A DNA stretch of 64,000 nt, taken from positions 42,608,107 to 42,672,106 of the forward strand of contig CM042091.1 of assembly GCA_023512835.1 (NCBI GenBank), given 5' to 3'. Positions 1-12,937 of the stretch are shown piece by piece. The translations under genes were made by a program, and so were the position numbers. How positions within the stretch are numbered: position 1 is the first letter of the stretch; each line of letters starts with the position of its first letter. The stretch comes from Taxillus chinensis. Taxonomy: Eukaryota; Streptophyta; Magnoliopsida; Santalales; Loranthaceae. The notes below the pieces were generated by a model, which worked only from the letters and a program-made list of their open reading frames with translations, was not told where the DNA came from and made no database searches.

Positions 1-1372
1 AAGAACACAGTCAACAAATCAAACAATTAAATGTAATGAACACACTCTGGATCTTTATAACAAGACACACGTCCACCCCCTTTACATGCAATGTAAGTTC
101 AAGTACCTCAACATATTCACCAGGTATCTCAAGCCACAATAGGAAAAAAAATAGAACAGAAAACCACATAAACCAGAAAACCCATTTAAAAAAAATAACG
201 AAGTCATAACAGAAAAAAAAAACCAACCCACCAAAAGACAAGTGAATGCTCTTATTAGCCCAAATACAACAATAGTTGAGTAAATAAACTAACTAAAGTC
301 CTTAGAGGCAAGAAAATAGAAACCTCCCAGCAACATAATAACATTTGTAAATATGTTCTGTACCCAATCACCAACCTGAACATGAATATCAAGTAATGTC
401 AAATGTTGTATCTTTGCTACAATATATATTTTTAGAGGCAAAAAATCACATTCATGTTGCTACCCGATCAGTAACCAAACTTTCAAATCTAGTAGTATGA
501 TAGACTTCAATATGGACAAGTAGTTTACAAACCAGTACCCACCATAACCCTTAAATCTCAAAATTTATAATGTGATCTCTCCCACACCTGTTGGTCTGCT
601 TGGTTACTGATAGGGAAACTCCAGAGGCAGGGAGCAGCCGTTGCGCCCATTATGTAAGGAAGCACTAGAACAGGTTATAAAGAAGACAGTAGTGCTGGTA
701 CTTAAAAATTTGATAAAAATAAAAAAAATAAAACAAATACAGAAAACTATCTTGGCAAACTAGAAATTGATTGCCAAAGGTTATATATATATAAAAGGAT
801 CTTGACATTATAACATATTAGAAATTGATTGCCAAAGTTTATATATAGAGAAAATTATCTTGACCTTATAGCATGTTACAAATAAATATAAATAAGAATG
901 TTAAAAAATAACATATTATAAAAAAAATTAAAACATGTATAAAATAAAAGGTTGCACCTGAAATTTTGCCTTTTTTATTGCAAATAAACCTTCAATCAAA
1001 GGTTGAACATGTTTGTTTATTGCTACATACAGCTGCAATATGAAGAATTCCACGAAAACATTAAAATACAGCTACAATGAAAAAAAACCATAAAGATGAT
1101 CTCAGAAATAAATAAATATACAAAAATAGAACAAAATTATCACAAAATGCAATTTTCAGACCCCATTGCTACATACGCATATGGTATTGATAATGAAATT
1201 AAAACTAATAGCATAAATAATTTAAAAAATAATAAAGGTGGCTGGGCTAAACTAGGCAGCGGGCAGCAGCAAAGAGAAGGTGCCTTCAAAAGTTTTCTAT
1301 TATTAAATTAATCTGGTTAATTATTTAAATCTCATGTATGTGCATGTGAGTACGTATTTATTAAAAAGTGAC
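1..1372. other. AT-rich intergenic DNA with a possible terminal exon
   Basis: Mostly A/T-rich sequence with no convincing long coding frame. A block at about 741-870 holds two imperfect copies of a roughly 70-bp unit containing AGAAATTGATTGCCAAAG. On the minus strand, 604-664 reads as a possible last exon: a CTAG acceptor is followed by a short open frame with a run of Gly, Arg, Asn, Gly and Cys, ending at TAA (604-606). It could belong with the candidate exon at 1373-1465, but this is a weak guess. Confidence 0.3.
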
Positions 1373-1465
1373 CTGATGAATGAGCATGAGGACGATGGCT
1401 GCGTCCAGAAAACGCCCAATACACGGCTGAAGCTGACGGTAGTGAGCCCATAAAGTGTTTTCATC
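1373..1465 (-). CDS. Candidate internal exon of an unidentified gene
   Basis: On the minus strand an ATATTAG acceptor is followed by exactly 93 open bases (31 codons, phase 0 at both ends) and then CAG|GTCACT, a good donor. The peptide begins DENTLWAHYRQ and continues with a hydrophobic stretch rich in Leu, Ile, Val and Ala. It sits in noncoding-looking AT-rich DNA, which makes the sharp exon-like borders notable. I do not recognise the protein. Upstream exons would lie between 1470 and 2340, where the GC-rich block may be the gene start; downstream exons may include 604-664. It could be chance. Confidence 0.35.
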
Positions 1466-1959
1466 CTAATATCAAAAATTTGTTTCAAATCAGTTAACAC
1501 CAGATCGAAAAACCAAAAACAAAAACAAAAAAACGTAATAGAACATGAAGAACATTGACCAACTCACAAAAAAACAACAGATCGAAAATCCATTAACAGC
1601 AAATCGTGAAGGACAGAAGGAACAAAAAACATATTATAGATCTTGAAGGAGGGGTCATAACATCACAAAACTCAACTCTCATAATAGCACATGATATATC
1701 ACAATCATAGATATCAATATATCAAAATATAAATCGTATATAAATCATATATAGATACCACAGATACACGATATAAATTACAAAATATAAATTACCATAG
1801 AACTCACAGATCACAGAACTCATGATATAAATTACGAAATATAAATCCTATATAGATACCACAACTCACGTGTCACCAAATATAAATTACGAAATATCAA
1901 TTACTAAATATAAACTAACAAATATAAATTAATAGAACAAATAGAAAGTAACAAAAAAC

Positions 1960-2340
1960 TCATAGATCGTGGTTCGTGGAGCAGATCTGAAGATACCGTG
2001 GTGGCGGCTGGTGGTTGGACGAGAAGGCGACCAATAGCGGTGGACAGAGGCATAGCCGAGCAGGCCAGGGGTGGCGCCGGTGGCTATGGCTGGAGATCGG
2101 CAAGCTTCTAGGTGTCTGGGAGAGGGAACGGGTCGCAGGGTCGGAGGGGAAGGGGAGCGGGCCGAGCAGCGACATCGGCTCTGTAGATGGACTGCGGAGC
2201 AGCGACATCGGCTCTGTAGATGGACCGCGGAGCAGTGATGGCGGCTCTGTAGATGGACCGCGGAGCAGCAACGGGGAAAGGGAGGGAGAGGACGCTGCGC
2301 TGCGGAGACGGAGTGCGGACCGTGTTTTGTGACTTGTGAC
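1960..2340 (-). other. GC-rich block, possible 5' end of a gene, with a 33-bp minisatellite
   Basis: This island is much richer in G+C than its surroundings and is open in frames on both strands. On the minus strand a 103-codon frame starts at 2271 and contains a repeated LLRGPSTEP-like peptide, which comes from the 33-bp tandem repeat inside. Pyrimidine-rich DNA at 2340-2370 (minus) would suit a 5' leader. It could be the first exon of the gene suggested by the 1373-1465 exon. Nothing in the peptide identifies a family, and the repeat alone could create the open frame. Confidence 0.3.
2163..2270. repeat. 33-bp tandem repeat, about 3.3 copies
   Basis: The unit contains GGCTCTGTAGATGGACCGCG and AGCAGCGACATC and recurs every 33 bp with a few substitutions. 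Because 33 is a multiple of three, any reading frame through it stays open. Confidence 0.85.
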
Positions 2341-2587
2341 TGTGAGTTGAGATAGAGAAAGAGATAAGATAAGAGATTAGGTTTAGGGATTTTCGGATTT
2401 GGCAGGCAGCCGAGCGGCGGAAAGTATTACTAAATAATAATATTGGTTAATAACTTAATATCATTAATATAAATACTGATATTAATATGTATATCATTAA
2501 TATATTTTATTGTACTTAATAATCAATATAAATACTTATATTCTCTTAATAATTAATAATGTAAGTATTAATAAATAATTATTAAAA

Positions 2588-3030
2588 TATCAACTAATTA
2601 ATATATATATTTAATAACAGATTTAATGAAATTAATGTAAGTATTGTATTTTTTAAATGGATAATAAATGATTAATATAATATATATATATATATAACTA
2701 TTATGTATTTTTTATATATAATATATAAAATATCAACTAATCAATATATATTTTTAATAACATATTTAATGAAATTAATGTAAGTATTACACATTTTTTT
2801 AAATGGTTAACAAATGATTAATATATGATATATATATATATATAACTATTATATATTTTGTTTATATATAATATATAAAATATCAACTAATCAATATATA
2901 TTTTTAATAACAGATTTAATGATATTAATGTAAGTATTGCACATTTTTTAAATGGTTGATAAATAATTAATATATGATATATATATATATATAACTATTA
3001 TATATTTTGTTAATATATAATATATGATAT
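2588..3030. repeat. AT-rich tandem repeat, three units of about 145 bp
   Basis: Units begin near 2588, 2731 and 2881 with TATCAACTAAT and share ATTTAATGA, TTAATGTAAGTATT and a run of TA dinucleotides. The copies are clearly alike but diverged by small indels and substitutions. No coding potential. It resembles a short satellite-like array. Confidence 0.8.
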
Positions 3031-3984
3031 TCGAACGACCTACATTATAAATCAAAGCTACTTAATTTAAAATGACAGATTATCTTTGCATTTTAGTGTT
3101 ACCCACGTATGATGTATATAGCTATCACTATACACACACTCATGTCTTATAAGTTATAATGAATAAGTAATTAGAGTAATACATTAATAAATAAGCAATC
3201 TTAATTCTCAATTTATTAAAATAAGCTTAGTAATATGAACAAAATCATAATCATAATCACTAATAGTGTGGTTATACATTAAAATTTTACAAAGTAAATC
3301 ATTGCGAATGATGTACATCATAAGACACATATAAGAAAATTTGAAAAGCAAAAGTGAACTAGCACATACCGTGCTTTGATAAAGGTTCAAATCAAGATAG
3401 CTACTAAAATGCTAATAAGCCATTTTATACATGTAAGCCACTGAAAATTAGTATATTGTTTAATATAAAACGTTATACTTATACTAATTTAATTTCTTTT
3501 AAAACACAAGTCACAATATATATGTACTTATAAAGTATAAATTATAATCAATAGCTAATAACTCGAGTAGCGAGTAGTGACAATTCAAGTGATATAGTTA
3601 TTACCAATAATAAGCGATACTAATAACATAAATAGTATAATTATAAGTCAAAGTTACTAGATTACTTATATAATAAGTTTAAATTAAGAAGTAGTGTTTT
3701 TCTGACTTCTTAATTTAGTTAAAATGATCGATAATATGATTATTTTCGTATAAGATTAGTTATTAAGTGTGTGTTTGTGTGTATTATTATAATTATAATC
3801 AATTTTTAAAGTTAATAATACAACATTAATTACTTTGATATATTAAATTATGAATATATATTTTTATTACTTTTTTATATAAATATAAATAACTATTTAT
3901 TTACCAAATAAATAAAACAATAATTATTATTATAAATACATGTTATTTATATATATATATATATAATTATGTAATTATAATCAT
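3031..3984. other. AT-rich DNA, nothing recognised
   Basis: Very A/T-rich with short (TA)n runs. No frame, RNA gene or bordered repeat could be supported. Confidence 0.6.
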
Positions 3985-4150
3985 CAACAACAACTTAGCT
4001 CAGTGGTCAGCCTCCTATAATGGTATGGGTAGGTTTTGAGTTCAAAGCGCACATATTTTTCTTAGGTGGGCGGGGCAGAGAGACTTGAATCGGATAATTT
4101 AAAAAATACCCGCTCCATTTAGGTCGGGTCCTCGCGGGAATGGGTCAAAT
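3985..4150 (+). mobile_element. tRNA-derived SINE-like sequence
   Basis: TAGCTCAGTGGTCAG (about 3996-4010) matches a pol III A box. GGTTTTGAGTTCAAAGC (about 4031-4047) resembles a degenerate B box at roughly tRNA spacing. The rest does not fold into a normal tRNA, so a tRNA-derived SINE head is more likely than a tRNA gene. The 3' end is uncertain. Confidence 0.5.
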
Positions 4151-4379
4151 TGTCATCTCTAGTCGCCGATGGAGTGGAGCCTGGAGTCGTTGGAGAATTA
4201 TAGATAAGTGATGGCGCTAGGAAAGGAAAGGGAAAAATAAAACATGAGATAATGAGACTTATATATGAAAACCCTAAATATTAATATATTATATTTCTTT
4301 ACATATATTTTCATATTATGAGTATAATAATAAATATTATTTAATACTTTAATTACATAAAATTACATATATTATATAT

Positions 4380-4640
4380 CAATTCTTAAACGAGCTATAC
4401 GAGCTTTAATCGAATCAAGCGAGCTTTAAACGAACTCGATTTAAACGAGTCGAATCAACGAGCCCCCGTCGAACTTAATCGAGCGAGCCAGGTATGTGTC
4501 GTTAGATATTCGAGCGAGCCTCAACAGTAACGAGCGAGCTTCAACAGTAACGAGCGAGCTTCAACAGTAACGAACTCGAGCTCGACCCGAACTTAACCGA
4601 GTGAGTATCGAACGAGCTGTCGAGTGTATCGGCCCTAATT
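4380..4640. repeat. CGAGCT-rich short repeats, MITE-like
   Basis: Dense variants of CGAGCTTTAA, AACGAACTCGA and CGAGCGAGC, including three copies of a 20-bp unit with CTTCAACAGTAACGAGCGAG at about 4515-4575. A decayed relative lies at 19680-19900 and ends in a similar GGCCCTAATT/GGCCTAATT. This looks like the subterminal repeat region of a non-autonomous DNA transposon. Exact ends and target duplication were not found. Confidence 0.5.
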
Positions 4641-5510
4641 ATAATTTTATTATTAGATCATAATATTTTACGTCATTCGATGCCTTCCCCTTGCTACTTT
4701 GGACATCTTGGATAGATTTGGAGAAAATTAACTCGATTGAAGAGAGCACTATACCAACCATCTAGTACAAATTTTGGTTTTTATATATTTTTTAATTATA
4801 TTAAAATTTATAATAAATTATAATTTAAAAATATTTATGTTTAATATCAAATTAAATTTATTTTAATATATATATATATATATATTAAATATATATATAA
4901 TATATATATTAAATAAATTTAATTAAATAATTAAATAATATTTAATTCTTCTGAAAAATTTAAATTTAAAATTTAAAATAATTATAATTTTTGAAAACAA
5001 AATATTTATGAACTTAATATAGGTCCATAAATATTTATAAATAATAAAAATTATTAAATTTATAATATAAAAAAAATATAACGCCAAACATAACTTATAT
5101 TATTATAAAATTAAAATTAACCAAACCTATAGTCTTAAAACTCTTAACAATCAAAAAAACAATCGTACCAACCTGTTAATTTATTCAAAGGACAAACCAC
5201 GCACAATTCAACCGCCGAGGACAAACATAACTCCTTTATTTGTTAGTTGTTTTCGTAACAAATATATTGAAACATGCAAGAATGACATGATAAAAAAAAT
5301 ATTGATGTGGATTGTGGATTATTATTTTATTTTAAAAAATAGAAACCAACCAGAAATCCACAAAAGCTAATAATTAATAATACTATAAATTTGTTTCTCT
5401 TTACCAATCCCTAATTCAAGAAATAGCCCATGCAAACGTTTTTACATACGGGAAGTCGGGAACTCAAAAAAAAAACCTTTAAACTCAATCCAAACACTAC
5501 GATTCAGGCA
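4641..5510. other. AT-rich DNA downstream of the H3.3 gene
   Basis: No coding frame. The last few hundred bases would hold the 3' untranslated region of the minus-strand H3.3 gene, but I cannot place the polyadenylation site. Confidence 0.5.
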
Positions 5511-5515
5511 TAACT

Positions 5516-6620
<1,105 letters not shown>

Positions 6621-6650
6621 GGTGAAATTATTTTGAGGGGTCGATGGGAA

Positions 6651-6800
6651 TTTATAGAGTAGTTTGGAGATAATGTCGGTTGTGGTGAGGGAGATACCGT
6701 AGGCGATAGGACGATCCGTATACTTGTCTCTTATTGGTTGGTTATTTAACCGCGCTTTCTCTGATTGGCTAGTTTTATGAGGACGGATCGCCGTATTTGT
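6651..6800 (-). promoter_or_regulatory. H3.3 promoter: TATA box and CCAAT boxes
   Basis: On the minus strand CTATAAATTCCC gives a TATA box at 6651-6656, which would place the start near 6620. Two CCAAT boxes (ATTGG on the plus strand at 6733-6737 and 6764-6768) lie further upstream. Between them is a GCGCGG-type E2F-like site. GATCCG-containing stretches at 6712-6719 and 6782-6790 resemble the histone octamer but are not exact. All are motif matches only. Confidence 0.6.
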
Positions 6801-6899
6801 GCTTTCTTTGTTTCTTCCGGAAAAAACTGTGTTTCTTTTGTCTCTGGTTTCCACTAAAATCAATGAGTACGACCTTTCTTTCCTTTTAGTCAGGTTCAT

Positions 6900-7515
6900 T
6901 TATTGGATTTCAACTCGCCGATGCATGTGGCAAAACACACGTCGTGTTATTTTAAAAAATTGTGGTTAAATAATTTATATTATTTATAAATATTTTTAAA
7001 TTCATTAAATTTATCAATTTTAAAAATAATATTATGGAATTAAACATTTATTGGATTTTAGAAAACATGCGGTTGATTTTGTTTGGTTTCCCTTTTCAAA
7101 GACGATTTTTTTATTTTAATACAGAAAAGATAACTTAATTTTTGTTCAATATGTGTTTTTCTTACATAAAAGTGAAAATGTTCTTTGGGTGTTTTACTTT
7201 GTTTTTAGGTATTTTCCGTCTTCTCCCGCGACACCCGCCCTATCCTCCCGCGACCTCTACTATGCCAGCCTCCCCTTACATCGGCTCCCCCTGCAACAGG
7301 ACAATCGCCTTGCAATAAGACGACTCCCCCCGGCAATAGCTCCCATTGTGACAAGAGAGACAGCAAAGAGAAGCAAGAGGCCAAATCTGTTATGAGAACG
7401 CCAAGGTCTCGGGAGTGAGGACTGGATCTAGATGAGAACGTCATCGCCACACATGTGCAAGTTCAACCAGTCGCTGTGGGACGTCATCGTTTTCTCTGCC
7501 GATTCTATGGACGCT
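6900..7515 (+). other. Upstream flank, with a GC-rich gene-like fragment next to the LTR element
   Basis: 6900-7150 is AT-rich with nothing recognised. From about 7205 the base composition rises and 7469-7515 reads openly as CKFNQSLWDVIVFSADS..., right up to the start of the LTR element. A second GC-rich stretch follows the other end of that element at 18473-18600. The retrotransposon may therefore have landed in an exon or pseudogene of an unidentified gene. I do not recognise the protein. Confidence 0.3.
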
Positions 7516-10315
7516 CGTAAGACTCGAGTTTTTTTTTAAATAATATGTATTTATTATGTTATTTTATGTTAAATTATTTTAATGATATATTTAAAAATAT
7601 TATTTGATAGTATATATGAGAATTATATTAATATCACGTATATAAGATTTATTTTTAATAAATAAATTACACTGGATACATATATTTTAATTTAAGCAAA
7701 TAAATATGGTTTTTTATTAAGTTTTATAATGTGATATTATCCCCCCCCCCAAAAGTAGTACTTTAAAATCTAATATATTTTTCTCTTTCTATATTATGAA
7801 CATTTGATAAATATTTTCCCTTGTTATGCATTATTCCATTCAGCCCGATGTATATATAAAAAATGTCATAGACAATTACAGCAAATCAATTTCTAAAATC
7901 ACTCCTATGATTCCTAAGCCATATTTACATCAGATATGCACTTGGTAAAAATAGATACACTAGATTTGGTAATACACAGTGTTGCCCGATCACGCATACG
8001 TGCATGTCCAAAAAATTTCACTACAATTAATTGATAATAGGTTTGTGCACTACCACCAGAGACGAATCTGGGGGACCGGCGGGGGCCATGGACTACTGGT
8101 GGACCCACAGACGGGGGACGCAGAGACGCTGCATCCTGAACCTGGACAGAGTAGATCCGTCTCTTCTAAAGATGCTGCACCCACGAATGGTGGACGCAAG
8201 AGTATCGGAGACGTTGTGATCGCCATGGCCGTCAGACGATGGACGCAGGAGTACTAGAGATGTTGTGATCTCCATGGACGGTGGACACTATGAGGCTCAG
8301 CCCCCCTCAAGCAAAATCTCTGGATCCGTCCCTGTACCTATCTATATAGTTATTTCAATCCTTTTGTTTAATTATATTAAATAATTTCTTGGTTGAAATG
8401 ATGAATATAAAGAAAATAGAATACAACTTTGAATTTATCACATCAAATTTTATTAAGAATCGTAAAATACAAAAAAAAATCATTAATACTCCATGACCAT
8501 AGTTATGCTTAGAAAGGATAGACTAGCGCAATTCTGGAAGTCATCTTTAAAAATTTATAAATTTGTTTTTGCAGCTCCAAATGACATGATATTTTTATAA
8601 CATGCTCCAAGTTTAGTTATATACCTTTGGTTAAAATTCCAGCCTCATTGGATCAGCCCATTATGAAAAACAATTTAAACAGTATACAAAGGTCTAGTAT
8701 CACGTCCAGAATTTCTAGTCTCACTTCTAAATTCAATAACGTTGGATATACAAGTTCAATAAACTTACAATTGGTCTCGAAATGTAGATATTTAATTTAG
8801 GAATCTGCCCCAATTGCCCCAATATAGAAAGTTATAGTCACAATAGTAGGTCATGCACTCATATGACTTTTGTGATCAAAGAAACCTTCAAAGTCAAACA
8901 AATCCTAAAAACACAAAAATGTGGGAAACAAATGAGCCACGTGATAGATAATAAGAGGATAAGAATCAAATAATGTGAAAAGGAGAAAAGTAAGAAAGAA
9001 AATAAGGTATTAAGGACAAAAGTTTCACCTACCATATATACTACCTACCATCCTTTGCCCTTTTTAAGGGGTGTCTTGCCTCTCCTCTTAATGCACAAGT
9101 TCCCTAAAGTCATACCACGAAATTCGCTCCACAAACACTTCCTCAAGACCTCCTAAAACCCCAAATACTTTACTCAAACCCTATTTTGTTTTGGTATTTA
9201 CCAAGCATTGAAGTTCTACGAAAGGTAATACTTAAAATTTTAAAGTTACTTATTATCTATTGTGTAAATCTTCATGGTTGGTTTTACCACCTCATATATA
9301 CTATATTCATTGTTGGTTTTACCACTTCATATTAATTTAGTGTTTTGATTTTCAAGGTTTAAGACGCGGAGAATTACAAACGGATTGTAATGGTTTTCTT
9401 TTCTTCATTCCCACTTTTCTCTTCCTCTTTATCTTGTTTTATTCCCTTTTATTTCTATGAAATTATTATTGTAAGAGTTTTATGTTTCTTATTCTTCTAT
9501 TTCCATTTTATTATTGAGAACATTAGTCTCTTTTTAATCTATCTCTTGATAATCTATGCTATTGATTGGGGTAGATAACCATTTTGATATTCATGGTTAT
9601 CCTTGTTAACCTTGAATGTTTTATTGGAATTCTATGATATGTCTCATGTTATGTATGTTAAAATTGTTATAACCTCTTATGTTTGGACAAAATAAGTTTA
9701 TGATGGGTGGTTCCAGAAAGACCTCCAATATATTGGGTAAAGAACATCACTGGAGAGTGTCAATCCAGCTGATAATATGTTATGTTATGATATGGTATTT
9801 GGGTAGTTAACCTGGATCATGATATCATGATATGATGTCCAAACATAATCTTCCATGTTATGATTTCCTTGTGAAATGTTGATCACATATGATGTGCAAA
9901 CGTATCTTTTATGGTATTTCTTATGTTCAATATCTTTATGATTTTTTTTGCCCACTTATGTTTACCCTTATTGGGTTATTTGAACTCACTCTTTTTATGC
10001 TTTCTTTTCTAACCCCAAGTAATTAAAAGAATGGAGAAACTAGGATAAGGAGTCGAGAAGTGCTTGGAAATAAAGTTGTGTGAAATTTAAAAGATTTATT
10101 AAGTTTAACTACTCGTGTGCTTTGTTATTAAGATTTATTAAGTTATGGACATTTAGTTTCTAAACCCCTAAACCTTAAAGATCTTAGATTGAAATTTGTA
10201 ATAATTAATGGTTTGTTTGATGAAATAGTTAAAAGTTTGAAATTTATATCAAACTTGTATTTTTAATTTCCACTAACGCACTCGGTTTGGAAGTCCCGAA
10301 TTTGGGGGCGTTACA
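7516..10315 (+). repeat. Left (5') LTR of the LARD-like element, with insertion
   Basis: Aligns along its length with 16262-18472. The first bases are altered (TCGTAAGAC instead of TGTAAGAC). It is about 590 bp longer than its partner because of foreign sequence at about 7741-8334. It ends GGGGGCGTTACA immediately before the primer site. Confidence 0.88.
7741..8334. mobile_element. Insertion inside the left LTR, possibly a TIR element
   Basis: Absent from the partner LTR. It opens with a run of ten C and ends GGATCCGTCCCTG. The stretch 8057-8334 begins CAGAGACGAATCTGG, which partly matches the reverse complement of its end, CAGGGACGGATCCAG, suggesting imperfect terminal inverted repeats. GC-rich direct repeats (GATGGACGCA, TGTTGTGATC) lie between. 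A clear target duplication is missing, so class and exact ends are uncertain. Confidence 0.45.
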
Positions 10316-10328
10316 GTTGGTATCAAAG
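10316..10328 (+). other. Primer binding site of the LARD-like element
   Basis: GTTGGTATCAAAG directly follows the left LTR and matches the TGGTATCAGAG primer site for initiator-Met tRNA with one change. Confidence 0.75.
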
Positions 10329-10857
10329 TGATAGTTGTCACGCCCCGGATTTCCGACCCGGGGAAACCAGTACGTGACTCCCCGTCCACCCACACGGAGG
10401 GCAGAGGGGTTGGATTACTGGATGCCACACAAGCAAAACTAACAATTACAATAAACAAACAAGTCACATCTTTATTTAATTTCAAACATCAAAGGGGTCA
10501 CAAACCAACCATGTTCCATACTACAATTCAATCCCTTATTACATCCCCCCCCTTTGGGGTTACATAAATTATAAAATTACATTATTGAAGTGAACAATAA
10601 AATGAAGATGGTCTTCCACCTTGGTGTATCCACCTAACGCCTGTAAGTCCCTGGAAAACAAGCAAACACAATAGAGAGGGGTGAGCAACCACGCCTCGCA
10701 GGGGATCAAGTCTCCCAACCCTTCCCATGTTCCTAACGGCTACATGTATGTGCACAGGTGTAGTGACGTGGCGATTAAGAAAATAAAGCATTCCACACAA
10801 ACGGGCGTAACCTCAGCCCCAGCCACACTGGCTAACAAACCACATCTCAAGCAAGTG

Positions 10858-10977
10858 ATTTAACCGCCTCTTCAGGCCACTGATTTAACCGCCTCTCAGG
10901 CAAAGTAATTTAACCGCCTCTTCAGGCTACTGGTTTAATCGCCTCTCAGACAAAGTAATTTAACCGCCTCTTCAGGA
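10858..10977. repeat. Compound tandem repeat in the solo LTR
   Basis: Alternating 25- and 26-bp units containing TTTAACCGCCTCTTCAGG or TTTAACCGCCTCTCAG give a higher-order period of about 51 bp. Confidence 0.75.
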
Positions 10978-11503
10978 CAGATACCACAGTCATGCACACA
11001 ACATACACCACAGTCACTCAAGCATAAAACCAAACACTTGGTGTGCACCCGTTCACCAGTGCCCAAACCCAGCCATTCAGGCAAAAGAACAAACACCCAG
11101 CATGCATACATACACCAAATCACAAGTCCAGCCACACAGGCATATTATCAAACATGTACTAGGCATATACACACAGCAATATTCACACAGGCATTTCATC
11201 GAACATGTAACATGCACTGACCACCCAACAACAGAATCACACCAAAATGCCATTAGAGGCCAACATCCCTATAGGAGATCACACCTATATGGATTTATAT
11301 ATATATATATATATATAATAGCAGGTTTAGACCAAATTCTACCTAAGAACCCTAGGACAGAGAGGGATTAGCAAGAACAGAACCCCTACCTCAAGTAAAA
11401 CGCAACAACACAAAGAATATTCCGTTCCCACGCCGAACGCCGTCCGCCCACGAGACACCAACCACCCACGCAAGACGCCCGGCAACGAACCAGGAGCTCT
11501 CCT

Positions 11504-11506
<3 letters not shown>

Positions 11507-11546
<40 letters not shown>
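11507..11546. repeat. (CT)n microsatellite
   Basis: About 20 uninterrupted CT units in the leader region of the solo LTR; similar tracts occupy the same place in related LTRs in this window. Confidence 0.95.
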
Positions 11547-11548
<2 letters not shown>

Positions 11549-12108
11549 GACGGCTGGTGGAGCAACAAACCCCTAAACCTAAAACAGAGGGGCTTCTCCT
11601 CCTTATATAGGCAACACAACATCAAAACGACGTAGTTTTGATTAAGTGAATCCCAGCATCAAAACGACGTAGTTTTGATGGAACAAGCTATGACCTTCCC
11701 ACATCCATACACACCAAAATACTCACTATTTGAACTTAGTCCTTTAGGAAGAAATCATCAGCAAAATAAAAGGAAGACAACCATGCAAAAACATACCTGC
11801 ACGCGAAAAGCCCATCTCACGTGCATTCTCGCGTGCAGCTCCAAATGGCCTAGAATTTTTCCACATGCCTTAGAACAACATCAGGAAGGCTCCCATGCAA
11901 AAATCTCCTTGCACGTGAAAAACATTATCACGTGCATTCTCACGTGCGCTCCCAATTGGGCTCAAACTTTGCCTCTTGCTTGCTTACCAACATACAAGAT
12001 GATTAAGCCAAAGTGTGTGGAAAGAAAACTCTCTAAAACCAACAATTTCCACCCAAAACGGCAAAACTGTGACTAACTCCTCACATCCCAAAAATGCGGG
12101 TCATTACA

Positions 12109-12937
12109 TAGTTTAGTATAGGTTATAGACTGAGTCGTAGAAATATAAAGTGAAATACATGAGTTGTGGGTCTTAGAAAGATAAATCATGGGAATAAAGT
12201 ATGACACTACAAGAAATCAAAATCAATAAAACTTTAAGTAAACGCATGAGGAAATTATATTTCGTTTACTGATGGACTAACAGGTATATTGTGTATATAT
12301 CTTGAAAGAAGCAGACATGGTGAAATCTAGTAAACGACATGGTAAAAGGTATGTTATCAAGCCTTCTAGGTGATTTAAGACAACACACTCTTATGAAAGA
12401 TACCTCACTCGGCACGCTATATAAAAAGAATAATAGTAGTGTATATCGCACACAAACACACAAATTATTTTATTTCATAAAAAATATTACATAAAGAAAA
12501 TTATACCAACATTACGATAATATAAAACAGATAGATTGTCATAAGAAACGGTATGAAAATTGGACTAAACACTTCATCCATGAAAAATAAGAACGTTACT
12601 AAAATAATAAGAAAGGTAAACAAGATCTTGACGAGAGGAAACATTTTTATAAAGAAGGGAAGGAGTGGTTGTTTCGCCGGATTCGAAACTTGTCGTAAGA
12701 GCTGCAAGTTTGCCAGAGGAGATAGCAATCAAAAACTAGTTCGTGGAGTGTTAGCTGGCAAGGAAATCAAGCCGTCAATGATGAAAGCACATCACCCGAC
12801 AAGTCTTTGACATCAACATGGATTAACAGAAGTCGGTGATGCTAGTTTAAGTCTGGCGACTGCGAAGCAAGTATAGCACGAGATGGTGAGGGACGACGAG
12901 GGTTGAAGTGGAACCGAAGCAAGCCTATACTAGAGAA
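12109..12937 (+). other. LARD-like interior, no recognised gene
   Basis: Interior sequence with short, broken frames only. No retroviral motif such as a zinc knuckle, protease triad or RT motif was found on either strand. Confidence 0.5.

Larger units (their letters stand above)
10336..12108 (-). mobile_element. Solo LTR, Tekay-like family, inserted beside the primer site
   Basis: Starts TGTCACGCCCCGGATTTCC and ends GCGGGTCATTACA, the same termini as the Tekay-like LTRs at 42488-51427. TAGT (or ATAGT, sharing the last A) flanks both ends as target duplication. It contains a roughly 51-bp compound tandem repeat with TTTAACCGCCTCTTCAGG (10858-10977), a CT tract, a minus-strand TATATAAGG near 11602-11610, two AAAACGACGTAGTTTT palindromes (11621-11642, 11658-11679) and GCACGCGA inverted repeats. 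TATA and termini give minus orientation. With no internal region it is a solo LTR left by recombination. Confidence 0.85.

Noticed and set aside
11..241. 76-codon Phe-rich minus-strand frame
   Set aside because: Poly-A/T composition yields Phe and Leu; no gene structure around it.
3990..4060. Possible tRNA gene
   Set aside because: A-box is good but the B-box is degenerate and no cloverleaf with acceptor stem forms; called SINE-like instead.
7741..7750. Run of ten C as a possible sequencing gap or marker
   Set aside because: It coincides with the start of foreign sequence in the left LTR and is better explained as the insertion junction.
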